A stretch of 64,000 nucleotides of DNA from Shewanella intestini (GCF_018221465.1 NZ_JAAIKR010000001.1:434001-498000); one strand, 5' to 3'; positions 26,807-36,375 are shown, counted from the stretch's first letter. Made by a program: numbers and translations. The notes: a model not told the origin generated them from the sequence alone.

Positions 26807-28150
26807 ATGACCCAAAACCGTCAACATCAACTGCTTGATAATATAAAAGCATTTAGTCAAAAAATTGCTCCAATCACACCGGTGGCAAGTGGTCAGCTTG
26901 TGCGCGTAGTGGGGTTAACCCTTGAGGCTACCGGTTGTCGTGCACCTGTCGGCAGTTTGTGTGGCATTGAAACGACTAACGGAGAGTTAGTCGCTGAAGT
27001 GATAGGTTTTGACGATAAATTATTATATTTAATGCCCATTGAAGAGCTAAGAGGCGTGTTACCCGGCGCAAGGGTGAAACCGCTTGGTGAGCAATCTGGC
27101 CTCAATGTTGGCTTGTCACTTTTAGGTCGAGTACTAGATGGTAGTGGATCACCTTTAGATGGTTTAGGTCCACTAAATACCGACCAAAAAGCGGCTCGCC
27201 ACGGCCCTTATATCAATCCTTTAGCACGTCGAGCGATTACTGAACCGCTTGATGTGGGCGTAAGAGCCATTAACTCGATGCTAACAGTGGGCATGGGGCA
27301 GCGAATGGGCTTATTTGCTGGCTCTGGTGTTGGTAAAAGCGTGCTACTTGGCATGATGACTCGCGGCACTAATGCTGACATTATTGTGGTTGGGTTAGTT
27401 GGTGAGCGTGGCCGAGAAGTCAAAGAGTTTATCGAAGAAACCTTAGGTGAAGAAGGGCGTGCGCGCTCAGTTGTTGTTGCAGCACCAGCTGATACCTCAC
27501 CATTAATGCGCCTTCGTGCATGTGAAACCTCAACCCGTATTGCTGAATACTTTCGAGATTTAGGCTATAACGTGTTGTTATTGATGGATAGTTTAACTCG
27601 TTATGCACAAGCACAGCGTGAGGTTGCTCTTGCTGTTGGTGAACCACCTGCCACTAAAGGTTATCCGCCTTCAGTATTTGCAAAGCTGCCACGCTTGGTT
27701 GAACGAGCGGGTAATGGCGGTCCTGGTCAAGGCTCAATTACCGCGTTTTATACCGTGTTAACTGAAGGCGATGATTTACAAGATCCCATTGCAGATGCCT
27801 CTCGTGCTATTTTAGATGGTCACGTGGTGTTGTCGCGTCAATTAGCTGACTCAGGCCATTACCCCGCCATTGACGTTGAAGCCTCTATTAGTCGTGTAGC
27901 GCCTATGGTGATTAGCGATGAACACCTTGAAAGCATGCGTAAAGTGAAACAAATGTATTCACTGTATCAACAAAATAAAGACTTAATCTCAATTGGGGCC
28001 TACTCGCAAGGTAGCGATCCACGCATTGATAATGCTATTCGGTTGCAACCGGCAATGAATGCTTTTTTACAGCAAAGTTTTAGAGATGCGATTAACTTTG
28101 AAAACAGCCATTTAATGATGAGTCAGATTGCTGCTCAATGTCAGAAATAG
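26807..28150 (+). CDS. fliI: Flagellum-specific export ATPase FliI
   Basis: FliI is the hexameric ATPase of the flagellar type III export apparatus, related to the F1 beta subunit. The 447-residue protein has Walker A AGSGVGKS at 171-178, Walker B ([20 protein letters not shown]), the export-ATPase motif [20 protein letters not shown], and the C-terminal domain. It lies between fliH and fliJ, its physical partners. AGAGGG before the ATG belongs to the last codons of fliH, so translation is coupled. Confidence 0.97.
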   Translation: MTQNRQHQLLDNIKAFSQKIAPITPVASGQLVRVVGLTLEATGCRAPVGSLCGIETTNGELVAEVIGFDDKLLYLMPIEELRGVLPGARVKPLGEQSGLNVGLSLLGRVLDGSGSPLDGLGPLNTDQKAARHGPYINPLARRAITEPLDVGVRAINSMLTVGMGQRMGLFAGSGVGKSVLLGMMTRGTNADIIVVGLVGERGREVKEFIEETLGEEGRARSVVVAAPADTSPLMRLRACETSTRIAEYFRDLGYNVLLLMDSLTRYAQAQREVALAVGEPPATKGYPPSVFAKLPRLVERAGNGGPGQGSITAFYTVLTEGDDLQDPIADASRAILDGHVVLSRQLADSGHYPAIDVEASISRVAPMVISDEHLESMRKVKQMYSLYQQNKDLISIGAYSQGSDPRIDNAIRLQPAMNAFLQQSFRDAINFENSHLMMSQIAAQCQK

Positions 28151-28168
28151 CAATGTTAGAGGCTTAAA

Positions 28169-28624
28169 ATGGCGAAAACGGATCCTTTAATCACAGTGTT
28201 AAAGTTGGCTTCGGAAGCAGAAGAGCAGGCGGCATTGCAATTAAAAGCTGCACAGTTTGAAAAGCAAAAAATGCAAACGCAGCTAGATGCACTTAATAAT
28301 TATCGCTTAGATTACATGAAGCAAATTGGCGCTCAACAAGGTCATGCGCTGTCTGCCAGTCATTATCATCAATTTCACCGCTTTATTAAACAAATTGATG
28401 ATGCTATTACCCAACAGGTAACGGCGGTAAAAGAAACAGAAAAACAGGTAGGTTATCGACAAATTCATTGGCAAGAAAAGCAGCAAAAGCGCAAAGCGGT
28501 TGAAATGCTGTTAGAGAAAAAGCGCTTGGCAGCAGAAGTTGCAGAAGCTAAACGTGAACAAAAAATGTCAGATGAATTTGCTATTCAACAATATTTTAGA
28601 AACCGTCAAAAGAATAACTCATAA
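28169..28624 (+). CDS. fliJ: Flagellar export protein FliJ
   Basis: FliJ is the central coiled-coil stalk of the export ATPase and a chaperone-escort factor. The 151-residue product is almost entirely a charged helical hairpin (ASEAEEQAALQLKAAQFEKQ; then EKKRLAAEVAEAKREQKMSD), with sequence and length typical of FliJ. It is the last flagellar gene here. In other Shewanella and Vibrio fliK-fliR and flhBAFG normally follow, but a convergent DUF3192 gene ends only 32 bp downstream. I see no strong terminator; CTTTA-TCAT-TAAAG at about 28650 is weak. Confidence 0.92.
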   Translation: MAKTDPLITVLKLASEAEEQAALQLKAAQFEKQKMQTQLDALNNYRLDYMKQIGAQQGHALSASHYHQFHRFIKQIDDAITQQVTAVKETEKQVGYRQIHWQEKQQKRKAVEMLLEKKRLAAEVAEAKREQKMSDEFAIQQYFRNRQKNNS

Positions 28625-28656
28625 GTGTTAATTGAGTTGCCCATCGATCTTTATCA

Positions 28657-29061
28657 TTAAAGCGCACTAACTAAAGGTGTTTGTAAAAACTGTTCAATAG
28701 TTTGCTCACCCCAAGCAATCAGTTTTTGATTGTTGAACAATAAAGGTGTGCATTCGTCTTTGGTGGTTTTATTGTCAGACGCTATATGGTGAGTACGGTA
28801 GTAGCGCAGCTGAAACGCGCCTGTTGCCGTGTTTTTCGCTTCAACAAAGTCTGCGCTTCCTAGTAAGGTTGATACTTGCTTAAGTGATAACCCTAACGTA
28901 AGTTCAGCTATTTTTTGTTGATTATATTGCTGTCTATCTTCCCAACCTTGATCGTCTGGCGTGGGTGTATGCAATGTCATCGTAATGGCGACAAAAATTA
29001 AATAACCAACAAATACACTACCAATAACAATTGGGGCTTTATTATTCACGACAGATCCCAT
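28657..29061 (-). CDS. DUF3192 family membrane-anchored protein
   Basis: This 134-residue protein has one N-terminal membrane segment (about 11-30, PIVIGSVFVGYLIFVAITM) and a small soluble domain. The domain motifs are WEDRQQYNQQKIAELTLGLS, LLGSADFVEAKN, and RTHHIASDNKTTKDECTPLL. These are the hallmarks, as I recall them, of the DUF3192 family, which resembles the SmpA/BamE fold. The biochemical role is unknown. It lies 65 bp downstream of xni on the same strand and is probably cotranscribed with it. It is convergent to fliJ. The family call is good, and I propose no function. Confidence 0.8.
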   Translation of the reverse strand: MGSVVNNKAPIVIGSVFVGYLIFVAITMTLHTPTPDDQGWEDRQQYNQQKIAELTLGLSLKQVSTLLGSADFVEAKNTATGAFQLRYYRTHHIASDNKTTKDECTPLLFNNQKLIAWGEQTIEQFLQTPLVSAL

Positions 29062-29126
29062 TGTGTCACTTCGTCAAATCAGAAGTCTAAACTGTTAAAT
29101 TACATTTGTAGTAAAATTGTTGCAAT

Positions 29127-29891
29127 CTAATTGGTGTGAATATTCGCTCTAAATTGTTTCAAATTGATATTTAGCGGTATGTTTACTTGCAACTGCGCCA
29201 GTTTATAACTGAGTCTCGCCATGTCTTTTCCTTGAGCTAATTTTGCAGCTTGTTTTTCCCCAAGGTTTTCAAGTGAATGATAAAGATTTGCTAGGTTACG
29301 GAATTTATTTAATAAATCAGATGCCGATTTAGGGCCGATGCCTGCGATGCCCGGTATTTTGTTACCGCTATCGCCAGCTAAAGCAATAAAGTCTAATAAT
29401 TGATTTTGTTGCACCCCTAACTTTTTCTCATGTGCAGTCATGTCAAATTCGGCCTGTTTGAAGTAGTCCCATAACAGTAAGTTTTTTTGCGGTAATTGGC
29501 TAAAACCTTTATCCGTTGAAACAATAATAGCTTGGCCTTTTGGGGTGACCTTAAGAGCTAAAGTTGCTATGACATCATCGGCTTCTGATGCTGCATCTAA
29601 CGAATGAATGTGCTGCGAGGCTAAAGCGGATTTTATGTTTGCCATCCCATTGGCCAGTGCTGAAGGCATGGGGTTACGGCCTTTCTTGTAATCGGGATAG
29701 AGCTTCTTGCGCCAAGACACTTCATCGCCATCCCATACAATGACAACGTGACTGGGCTTATGTATCGCCATCAGCTTATTTGAGGCAGAAATTGTCTTGG
29801 CTGTTACTGTCTCGATGTCATTTTCATCGGGTAAGGCAGCATGAATACGTCTGACTAAGTTTAATCCATCAAGTATAAGCAGTTTATTCAT
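29127..29891 (-). CDS. xni: Flap endonuclease Xni (exonuclease IX)
   Basis: Xni is a 5' flap endonuclease related to the 5'-3' exonuclease domain of DNA polymerase I. The 254-residue product starts MNKLLILDGLNLVRRIHAAL, with the metal-binding acidic residues in ILDGLNLVRR, WDGDE and SEADDVIATLA. The helix-hairpin-helix DNA-binding motif is GIPGIAGIGPKSASDLL, written here without its leading lysine-asparagine context. The frame stays open ten codons upstream, but ATG 29891 aligns with the family start. Its length is normal. DUF3192 follows on the same strand. Confidence 0.92.
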   Translation of the reverse strand: MNKLLILDGLNLVRRIHAALPDENDIETVTAKTISASNKLMAIHKPSHVVIVWDGDEVSWRKKLYPDYKKGRNPMPSALANGMANIKSALASQHIHSLDAASEADDVIATLALKVTPKGQAIIVSTDKGFSQLPQKNLLLWDYFKQAEFDMTAHEKKLGVQQNQLLDFIALAGDSGNKIPGIAGIGPKSASDLLNKFRNLANLYHSLENLGEKQAAKLAQGKDMARLSYKLAQLQVNIPLNINLKQFRANIHTN

Positions 29892-30148
29892 TGTCTTTTT
29901 CTTATCGCAGAGTTTTAGCACGTTTATATCATCAATTATAAGTGCTTCGTTAATCGTAAAGTGTTATATGAGCCAATTAGGGGACGATACTAACCGGCTC
30001 AATTGACTCTATTGTTTCATTTTTTTCATTGAGATTAAATCAAATAATCATAAGGATTTTAGCGTTATGGAGTGTAGATTTGACCAATGAGAGTTTGAGT
30101 CGTTTGGCATTTAAGTGCTATGTATTCATTAATAATTTATGCATTGTT

Positions 30149-30180
30149 ACCTAAGTACCTAAGTACCTAAGTACCTAAGT
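30149..30180 (+). repeat. Tandem repeat ACCTAAGT x 4
   Basis: Four perfect copies of the 8-mer ACCTAAGT run head to tail, followed by a degenerate AGCTTAAGT. They are intergenic, between xni and the diguanylate cyclase gene. Copy number may vary by slippage. No function is evident. Confidence 0.95.
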
Positions 30181-30356
30181 AGCTTAAGTGCTCAATGATA
30201 AATGTAACTGAATTAATATATGCGCTGAGGTGGGTCATTAGCGATATAAAAGAAGGTAGGTAATGTTATTCATGTGAGATTTGGACAATTAATCGATTAA
30301 GACATTAGAGCGAATTCTGCATTGAAGTGATCCAGTTAAATTGACGGCCGCGAATA

Positions 30357-30406
30357 TGAAAAACAGCAATAAACTCTAAGTAAATGTTAAAGTATTTTTA
30401 TTGCTG
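30357..30406 (-). terminator. Terminator of the diguanylate cyclase gene
   Basis: A perfect 10-bp inverted repeat (30364-30373 with 30397-30406) encloses 23 nt. Read on the minus strand, the second arm is followed by TTTTT. It lies about 43 bp beyond the stop of the minus-strand GGDEF gene. Confidence 0.7.
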
Positions 30407-30448
30407 CTTTATTTCATTATGTAGGCTTACTGTTGTTGTTACGGTGGG

Positions 30449-32005
30449 CTATAGATCGATAACTATTCTGTCGCGGCCGTTACTTTTCGCACGGTATAAT
30501 GCGGCATCAGCTCTTTCAAAGGTGTCTTCAATAGACTCGTGATCCATGACTTGCGCAGCGCCAATTGATAATGTCACCGTGATCCGTTGGTTTTTGAATC
30601 TAAAAGGAATGTTCTTAATTTTTTCTCGAACACGGTTAAGTAATTGCGAAATATGCTCTTCATTTACATCAGGCAATAGCAATACAAACTCTTCACCACC
30701 ATAACGGGCGACAAACTCACTTTCGCGCAATGAATTTTTAAGTGCCATGGCAATCACTTGTAGCGTTTTATCGCCAGTGGTGTGGCCAAAACTATCATTG
30801 ACTGATTTGAAATGATCGATATCGGTAATGGCTATCCATAATGGGGTCTTAAAGCGAATATGATTGCGATATTCTTGCTCCATACGGTCTTCAAGTGCTG
30901 TTCGGTTTGCTAATTGAGTTAATGGGTCAAGCAGGTTTAGTTTTTGGTGCTCAAATAGTTTCTCTTTGTAGCTATTGGCTTCTTGAGTAATGTTGTTGAG
31001 CTCTTTACGCATTGAATCAATAGATTTCTTTAAGATGTTTTGCTCGCGTTGTTCTAATGCTTCTTTACGAGATAACGCTTCTTTTAATGCACTTAGTTGG
31101 CTAGTTAACTGTACTTTTAACTCGGTACTATTGTTGACATCGACAAGAATACAATCAGCGTTATTGACCCTTAAGTTAATTTCCTTATTTAATTGTTGCT
31201 TGATTTGGTTGCTGCGTTGATTGTTGTTATGAGAACTATTAACGACATCTCTAACGACGGTTAATGCATCATTTAACGCGTATAAAAAATCTTGAGAAGC
31301 CGATTTTTCGTGGGCTATGTTCTCAAGTAATAAACTTAAAACCGTATGATATGATTCAAGCAATATATCTAGTGAAATGTCACCTTGTAACACCTCTTTT
31401 AACACTAAAACTTGGTCACGTTGATCTTTACGAAATTCAATTTCAGATATTTCTGTTGCTAACTCTCGGGCAAGTTGTACGTGATGAGGTAGGATTTCGT
31501 AATGATCCGATTGCAGCAATTCATCATGCAATATTTGCTCATAAAAGCGAATCATCGCTTCCATTTTTGGAATGTAGTCCCAAACGGTATGGAATGGCTT
31601 GGTTAGCTCTTGCTTGAAGTAATTGATTTCTTTCTTGAGTTTTTCGGGTGCAGAATTTATACGCTGAATTTGACCAATGAGTGTTGATAAACTTCCTCGA
31701 CTCTCTTCTAGTTGAGTCATGGTTTGGCGATATTGCGATTGTAACAGTTTCTCGATACTAAGTAGTTCAGGCAGTGCTTCGTCAATCGAGTCGAAGTTGT
31801 GCAGGCGATGACGTAACTTGGCAAGTTTGTTATCTAACTCTAAATTCTGCCCTTTGCATGCAAGACTCAGCTGCCCAATAAAGTGGATAAGTTGCTCCAA
31901 CTTGCCATTATGCTCATTATTTATGCCCTCTAAAGCGATTTTTGCTGAACCTAGTTTTTGCTTTAATAACGCGATTTGAGAAACAGTGTTGTTAGAGTCA
32001 TTCAT
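30449..32005 (-). CDS. Diguanylate cyclase with long coiled-coil N-terminal region
   Basis: GGDEF enzymes make c-di-GMP from two GTP. From the start I prefer (ATG 32005, with AAAAGG 6 nt upstream) the protein has 518 residues. No signal or membrane segment is visible. Residues 1-355 are helical and charged with strong coiled-coil character. The GGDEF domain covers about 358-518, with LDPLTQLANR, DIDHFKSVNDSFGH and an intact GGEEF at about 436-440. The usual inhibitory I-site RxxD is RESE, so product inhibition may be weakened. The gene could affect the c-di-GMP-responsive FlrA encoded nearby, but this is inference. Confidence 0.9.
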   Translation of the reverse strand: MNDSNNTVSQIALLKQKLGSAKIALEGINNEHNGKLEQLIHFIGQLSLACKGQNLELDNKLAKLRHRLHNFDSIDEALPELLSIEKLLQSQYRQTMTQLEESRGSLSTLIGQIQRINSAPEKLKKEINYFKQELTKPFHTVWDYIPKMEAMIRFYEQILHDELLQSDHYEILPHHVQLARELATEISEIEFRKDQRDQVLVLKEVLQGDISLDILLESYHTVLSLLLENIAHEKSASQDFLYALNDALTVVRDVVNSSHNNNQRSNQIKQQLNKEINLRVNNADCILVDVNNSTELKVQLTSQLSALKEALSRKEALEQREQNILKKSIDSMRKELNNITQEANSYKEKLFEHQKLNLLDPLTQLANRTALEDRMEQEYRNHIRFKTPLWIAITDIDHFKSVNDSFGHTTGDKTLQVIAMALKNSLRESEFVARYGGEEFVLLLPDVNEEHISQLLNRVREKIKNIPFRFKNQRITVTLSIGAAQVMDHESIEDTFERADAALYRAKSNGRDRIVIDL

Positions 32006-32175
32006 GTATAGCCTTTTACTGCACTCGAGAGAATTTGCAAAGTTGAAAAGTATAAATAACTTGGCTTTCAAGTCATTGTAATTATAAGCATCATTATAGT
32101 GATGTTATTGACTTTAATGTACCTACAATAAGGCATTTTGGACAAAAAAAGATATAACTGCCTAATATTTGGTGA

Positions 32176-34344
32176 TTAGTTACTCACTTTTGCCATAGGC
32201 CAACAAATTTTTTCTAAATTTTGGTTCGATTCAGCGCGAATGATACCTCGGCTGAGGGCTTGTTTAAGGTTTAAATATAACGGCGCGCTAAAAATGGCTG
32301 CGGGGGCAAAGTTTAGTGTTTTTAGCGACACATAACTATTTGGCAGGGCAATCGAGTTTGCTGCGGCTAAGGCAAATTGCACCGTTTCAAATTGCAGTTG
32401 TGGTGAAATTAAGATGTCCGGGTTATTTAATAACGGTAAATTTATATGGCCAATTGAGATATTGCTTTGAGTTAAGGGTTCATGAAAGCGCGGAATGGCT
32501 ACATGCTCGGTGACACTCGCTAGGGCTTGTTCAGTGGCGGCGAGGATTTGATCAGGATGATGACAAGTATCAAAGTAGCAAGCAATAACCCCTGGTCTGA
32601 TGACAAAAGAAGACATTGGCAATAAATGATTCAGTTTATCGATGATAAAAGCCCCTCTTTTATTCGACTCTGTCGCACCTAAGTTGATGTCATCATTACT
32701 TGAATCATTAATGCTCACGAGGGCAAGCGTGCGTTGAGTTAATTGTTTACTCTCATCTTTTAACTCTTCTAGCAGCCCAAAGTAGCCATTAATTCCTGTC
32801 GTGGGGTCTAATAAATGCCTGGTTTCTACTTTGTGTAATCGCCGTTGTTGTTTTCTTTGCTGTTTTAATACCATGATGAATGCCAGAAAAAACAAGACGG
32901 TGGTAATTGATAGCACCACTAAGCGGATCTGGTTTTTGTTATTGAGTGACGTTTCGACATCCAACTGATTTTTAATCAAACCTAATTCAAACTTCATTTT
33001 CTGTACGGTTAAATTGGCGGAGGTATCATTGTTATTGTCAAATGATTGGTTTTGCTCCTCAAAATTTTTCATTTGTTCATAGACCGAAAGGGCGTTTTCT
33101 AAATCGCCAAGGTGTTTAAATGCTTGTGCCAGATATTCTAATGCTTCAATTTTTTGTTGATGAAGCGATTGTTCATTTGCCAGTTGAAGCGCTTTTTCAG
33201 CATGTTGCACAGCAACTGACCACATGCGTTCGTTTAAAGTGACTTTTGCAAACAGCAGTTCGTTATAAACCAAGTAATGATTTAATTGCTTTGCTCTAAA
33301 AACGTCATTGGCTTTTTGTAGCGAGATAATCGCGGCTTGGACATCGCCAATTTGTGAATAAGCTTCACCTAAGTTATGGAAATTAATTCCTAAGGCAATT
33401 TCATTACCGAGTTGCTGATTAACTTGTTCAGCATTTAAATAATAATCAATGGCTTTATTCCATTGGTTTTGGCCTTTATAAGTAATGGCAATTGCCGTTA
33501 ATGCTTGTGCAACATAAGGTAAATACCCCAACTTTTGAAAGTTTTCAAGCGCGTTGTGACCATGGTGGAGCGCATCTTTCCATTGCTCTAAGTCTCGGTA
33601 AGTGCGGGCGAGGTTTAACTGTGCATGGGCTTTTAAACCTGAATATTTTAAGCGGTTAGCAATACGGAATGCTTCGCTGTAATGTTGTAAGGATTTAGCC
33701 CTGTCATTGTTTTTACCGTAATACTTTCCTAGCGCTGACTCTGACAATGAAATGAAGTAATCATTACGAATTTGGTAAGCAATTTCTCGATATCGGTTTA
33801 GGTTAGACAGCGCAGGTATTGGTCTGTAAACCATTTGATTCAAACTGCTGAGTTGCTCATGCAAGATAAATTTCAATAACACCGCTTGTGTTAATGTTTC
33901 TGCCGAAATTCGCTTTAATGCCGTATTAAAATCAATAATTGCTTGTTTGTATTGTTGATTTTTTCGCGCGTTATAACGTGCGTTGAGCATGATAATCATT
34001 GCGTTATCGACATTTGTCACCGCAATACTTTGCAATTGCGTGATTAATGTTTGCGCTTGTTGGTATTTTTCAGGGTGCGTAACATTGGCTTCTAAGGTGA
34101 GCCTTGCAAGGGAAATCAAGTCCTGTTTTAGTGCTTCCTCTGAAGTGTTAATTTGTTTAGCGGCTTGTTTGAAATCATCAATATTATTAATAACTAAAGG
34201 ATAACGTGTATTATTTAATAAGGTGTCGTATAGCGCTTGAGGATGCTCTCTAAAGGTAATTTCTCGTTGCTGCAAATCGACAGCAACACTCGTTGCTGAG
34301 AAAGCAATACTAAGCAAAATAAAACAACATAAAAACACCCGCAT
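32176..34344 (-). CDS. Periplasmic TPR protein with transmembrane helix and degenerate GGDEF domain
   Basis: The 722-residue protein has a Sec signal peptide (about 1-21), a periplasmic region with at least five TPR-like repeats (about 200-430, for example HAQLNLARTYRDLEQWKDAL and GINFHNLGEAYSQIGDVQAA), and a transmembrane helix at 474-493. After a basic stretch the cytoplasmic C-terminus (about 510-690) begins LLDPTTGINGYFGLLEELKD. This resembles the start of a GGDEF domain, but no GG(D/E)EF signature follows, so catalysis is unlikely. It lies 170 bp upstream of an intact diguanylate cyclase on the same strand. A sensory role is inferred. No named family was recognised for the whole protein. 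Confidence 0.75.
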   Translation of the reverse strand: MRVFLCCFILLSIAFSATSVAVDLQQREITFREHPQALYDTLLNNTRYPLVINNIDDFKQAAKQINTSEEALKQDLISLARLTLEANVTHPEKYQQAQTLITQLQSIAVTNVDNAMIIMLNARYNARKNQQYKQAIIDFNTALKRISAETLTQAVLLKFILHEQLSSLNQMVYRPIPALSNLNRYREIAYQIRNDYFISLSESALGKYYGKNNDRAKSLQHYSEAFRIANRLKYSGLKAHAQLNLARTYRDLEQWKDALHHGHNALENFQKLGYLPYVAQALTAIAITYKGQNQWNKAIDYYLNAEQVNQQLGNEIALGINFHNLGEAYSQIGDVQAAIISLQKANDVFRAKQLNHYLVYNELLFAKVTLNERMWSVAVQHAEKALQLANEQSLHQQKIEALEYLAQAFKHLGDLENALSVYEQMKNFEEQNQSFDNNNDTSANLTVQKMKFELGLIKNQLDVETSLNNKNQIRLVVLSITTVLFFLAFIMVLKQQRKQQRRLHKVETRHLLDPTTGINGYFGLLEELKDESKQLTQRTLALVSINDSSNDDINLGATESNKRGAFIIDKLNHLLPMSSFVIRPGVIACYFDTCHHPDQILAATEQALASVTEHVAIPRFHEPLTQSNISIGHINLPLLNNPDILISPQLQFETVQFALAAANSIALPNSYVSLKTLNFAPAAIFSAPLYLNLKQALSRGIIRAESNQNLEKICWPMAKVSN

Positions 34345-34476
34345 GATAAAACTATTTCCTTGTTTAAACTCAAAAGATGTAACCTAATATAGTTAGTTGC
34401 TGAGAGCTATGGTCAAAATTGTTATACTTTACCATTAAATAAAAACAAAAAAATCATAATAAGAAGGAATACACGA

Positions 34477-36303
34477 GTGAAACTAAACTCAACAGCTATT
34501 TTCGTGAGTTGTGTGTTAATGGGAAGTGCTTGGATAAGTCCTGCTATGGCGCAAGTTAATTATCATATTGATCTAACTACACCTGAACATCACAGTGCAT
34601 CTGTTTCAGTGGCATTCCCTGAGACAAAGAACAATCAACTTGTGGTTAATTTACCTGTTTGGCGTACTGGCAAGTACGATATTTTGCCAACTGCAGATGG
34701 TGTTCGTGCATTTCGTGCAACCGACAGCAAAGGGCGCGAGCTTCCTTGGACGCGTAGTGCCAGCGGTGAGTGGACGGTTAATTTATCTAAACCAACGCAG
34801 GTGAATGTGAGTTATCGTCTTCATGCGAATGAACTCGGTGTGCGCTTACGTCATATTGATGCCTCTCATGCTTTTTTAGATGCCAGCGGGGTGTTTATGT
34901 ATAGCCCCGAATTTAGGCAAGATGACATTACCGTAGCGATGGATGTGCCGAAAAGTTGGCGCAGTTTTTCAGGTATGGAAAGTGGCAAACACCCCCACTC
35001 TTTTAAAGCAGCTAATTATGATGTGTTAGTTGACTCACCAATTGAAACCGGTATTAATCAGCACTTTAGTTTTAAAGCTGATGGCCGCGATTATGAAGTC
35101 GTTTTTTGGGGGGAAGGTAATTACGACACCAGTCAAATTGTTGAAGATTTGAAGAAAATCAGTGGCCAAGCTCATGTCATTTGGGACGATTACCCTTTTG
35201 AGCGCTATGTTTATATGGTGCATGCTACCAGCGGGGCGAGCGGCGCAACTGAGCACCTTAACTCAACAATTATTCAATTACCGCGATTTATGTTCCGTGA
35301 ACGTGATGATTATTTGCGTTTTATTAGTACTGCATCGCATGAATTCATTCACACTTGGAACGTCAAAGCTTATCGCCCACAAGGGTTAGTTCCTTATGAT
35401 TATCAATCTGAAAATATGACCTCGTTGTTGTGGATTTCAGAAGGCTCAACCAGTTATTTTCAGAACCAATTATTGCTGCGTGCTGGTGTGATAACAGCCA
35501 AAGAATATTTGGCGGATTTAGCCAAGCGAGTTGCGCGAAATTTGCATACTCCAGGTCGTGAAGTTCAGTCAATTGCTGAGTCAAGTTTAGGCCAGTGGAC
35601 CAATACCTTTGGTGATTATGCTATTAACCACAGTGTCAGTATTTACTCTGAAGGTTATATCACCTCTATGGCGCTTGATTTACAGTTATTAAATGACACC
35701 AAATTAGCGCATTCTTATCGAGATGTTCATCGTAAACTTTATCAAGATTTTAAACTCCCAATTGGTTTTACCGTTGATGATGTTAAAGGCATTTTAGCGG
35801 GCTTAACTGGGCGAGATTATCAAAAATGGTGGCAAGAAAATGTGGATACGCCAAAAAGCCATGATTTTGATGGTTTATTAGCTCAAGCGGGGCTGAAAAC
35901 CCATTATGCGGATGACAAACAAACCATTGATGTGGGAATTACATTATCAAGCGCTCATCATGATTTAAGCATTAATCATGTTCGCAAAGGAAGTCCTGCA
36001 TGGAATGCGGGTATTGTCGCGGGGGATGAAGTTGTTGCTGTTAATGGCTTGAAAGTCACCGCGCCAGGCTTTACAAAACGTTTAGAAGATTTTAACTCTG
36101 GCGATAAAATTAGCCTAACCGTATTTAAAAACGATCAATTAACGCCAATAGAAGTTGAAGTGCAAAGTGTGCCCAAAGGTAAGCTTACTATTACCGCTGT
36201 TGATAAACCAAGTGCGGAGCAAAAAGCGTTCTTAAAAGCATGGTTAGGGATTGACTGGCCGTTTGATGACAAGGGCAAGTTCATCAACAAAGAAGACGAT
36301 TAA
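34477..36303 (+). CDS. M61 family glycyl aminopeptidase-like metallopeptidase with PDZ domain
   Basis: This 608-residue secreted zinc peptidase has a signal peptide cleaved near AMAQ (about residue 26), a beta-rich N-terminal domain, and the M61 catalytic domain with H288-E289-x-x-H292 (ASHEFIHTWNVKAYRP). The third ligand is probably E322 in WISEGSTSYF. A C-terminal PDZ domain lies at about 495-575 (GSPAWNAGIVAGDEVVAVNG). The start is GTG 34477 with AAGAAGGAA upstream. It is divergent from the TPR gene and closed by a bidirectional-looking terminator. M61 members cleave N-terminal Gly/Ala from peptides; the substrate here is unknown. Confidence 0.92.
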   Translation: MKLNSTAIFVSCVLMGSAWISPAMAQVNYHIDLTTPEHHSASVSVAFPETKNNQLVVNLPVWRTGKYDILPTADGVRAFRATDSKGRELPWTRSASGEWTVNLSKPTQVNVSYRLHANELGVRLRHIDASHAFLDASGVFMYSPEFRQDDITVAMDVPKSWRSFSGMESGKHPHSFKAANYDVLVDSPIETGINQHFSFKADGRDYEVVFWGEGNYDTSQIVEDLKKISGQAHVIWDDYPFERYVYMVHATSGASGATEHLNSTIIQLPRFMFRERDDYLRFISTASHEFIHTWNVKAYRPQGLVPYDYQSENMTSLLWISEGSTSYFQNQLLLRAGVITAKEYLADLAKRVARNLHTPGREVQSIAESSLGQWTNTFGDYAINHSVSIYSEGYITSMALDLQLLNDTKLAHSYRDVHRKLYQDFKLPIGFTVDDVKGILAGLTGRDYQKWWQENVDTPKSHDFDGLLAQAGLKTHYADDKQTIDVGITLSSAHHDLSINHVRKGSPAWNAGIVAGDEVVAVNGLKVTAPGFTKRLEDFNSGDKISLTVFKNDQLTPIEVEVQSVPKGKLTITAVDKPSAEQKAFLKAWLGIDWPFDDKGKFINKEDD

Positions 36304-36375
36304 CTAAAGTGATTGCACGTTATAATGGTTAAAAAGGCTGCGATGACATATTTGTAAGCCGTTAGACAAAAATAA

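Larger units (their letters stand above)
29892..30448. other. Intergenic stretch without a gene, containing repeats and a terminator
   Basis: No convincing ORF exists on either strand of this 557-bp, AT-rich stretch. It holds the 8-bp tandem repeat at 30149-30180, the minus-strand terminator at about 30357-30406, and a 6-bp inverted pair TGAGCC (29969-29974) / GGCTCA (29996-30001). The xni promoter should lie in the left part, but I cannot assign its -35/-10. Confidence 0.6.

Noticed and set aside
30149-30180. Tandem 8-mers as a CRISPR or integron-like array
   Set aside because: Units are directly adjacent without spacers and far too short, with no cas or integrase gene nearby.
30344-30480. 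10-bp inverted pair ACGGCCGCGA / TCGCGGCCGT
   Set aside because: One copy lies in the coding end of the GGDEF gene and the other in the gap 117 bp away. Translation around the second copy does not continue as a GGDEF relic, so coincidence is likely.
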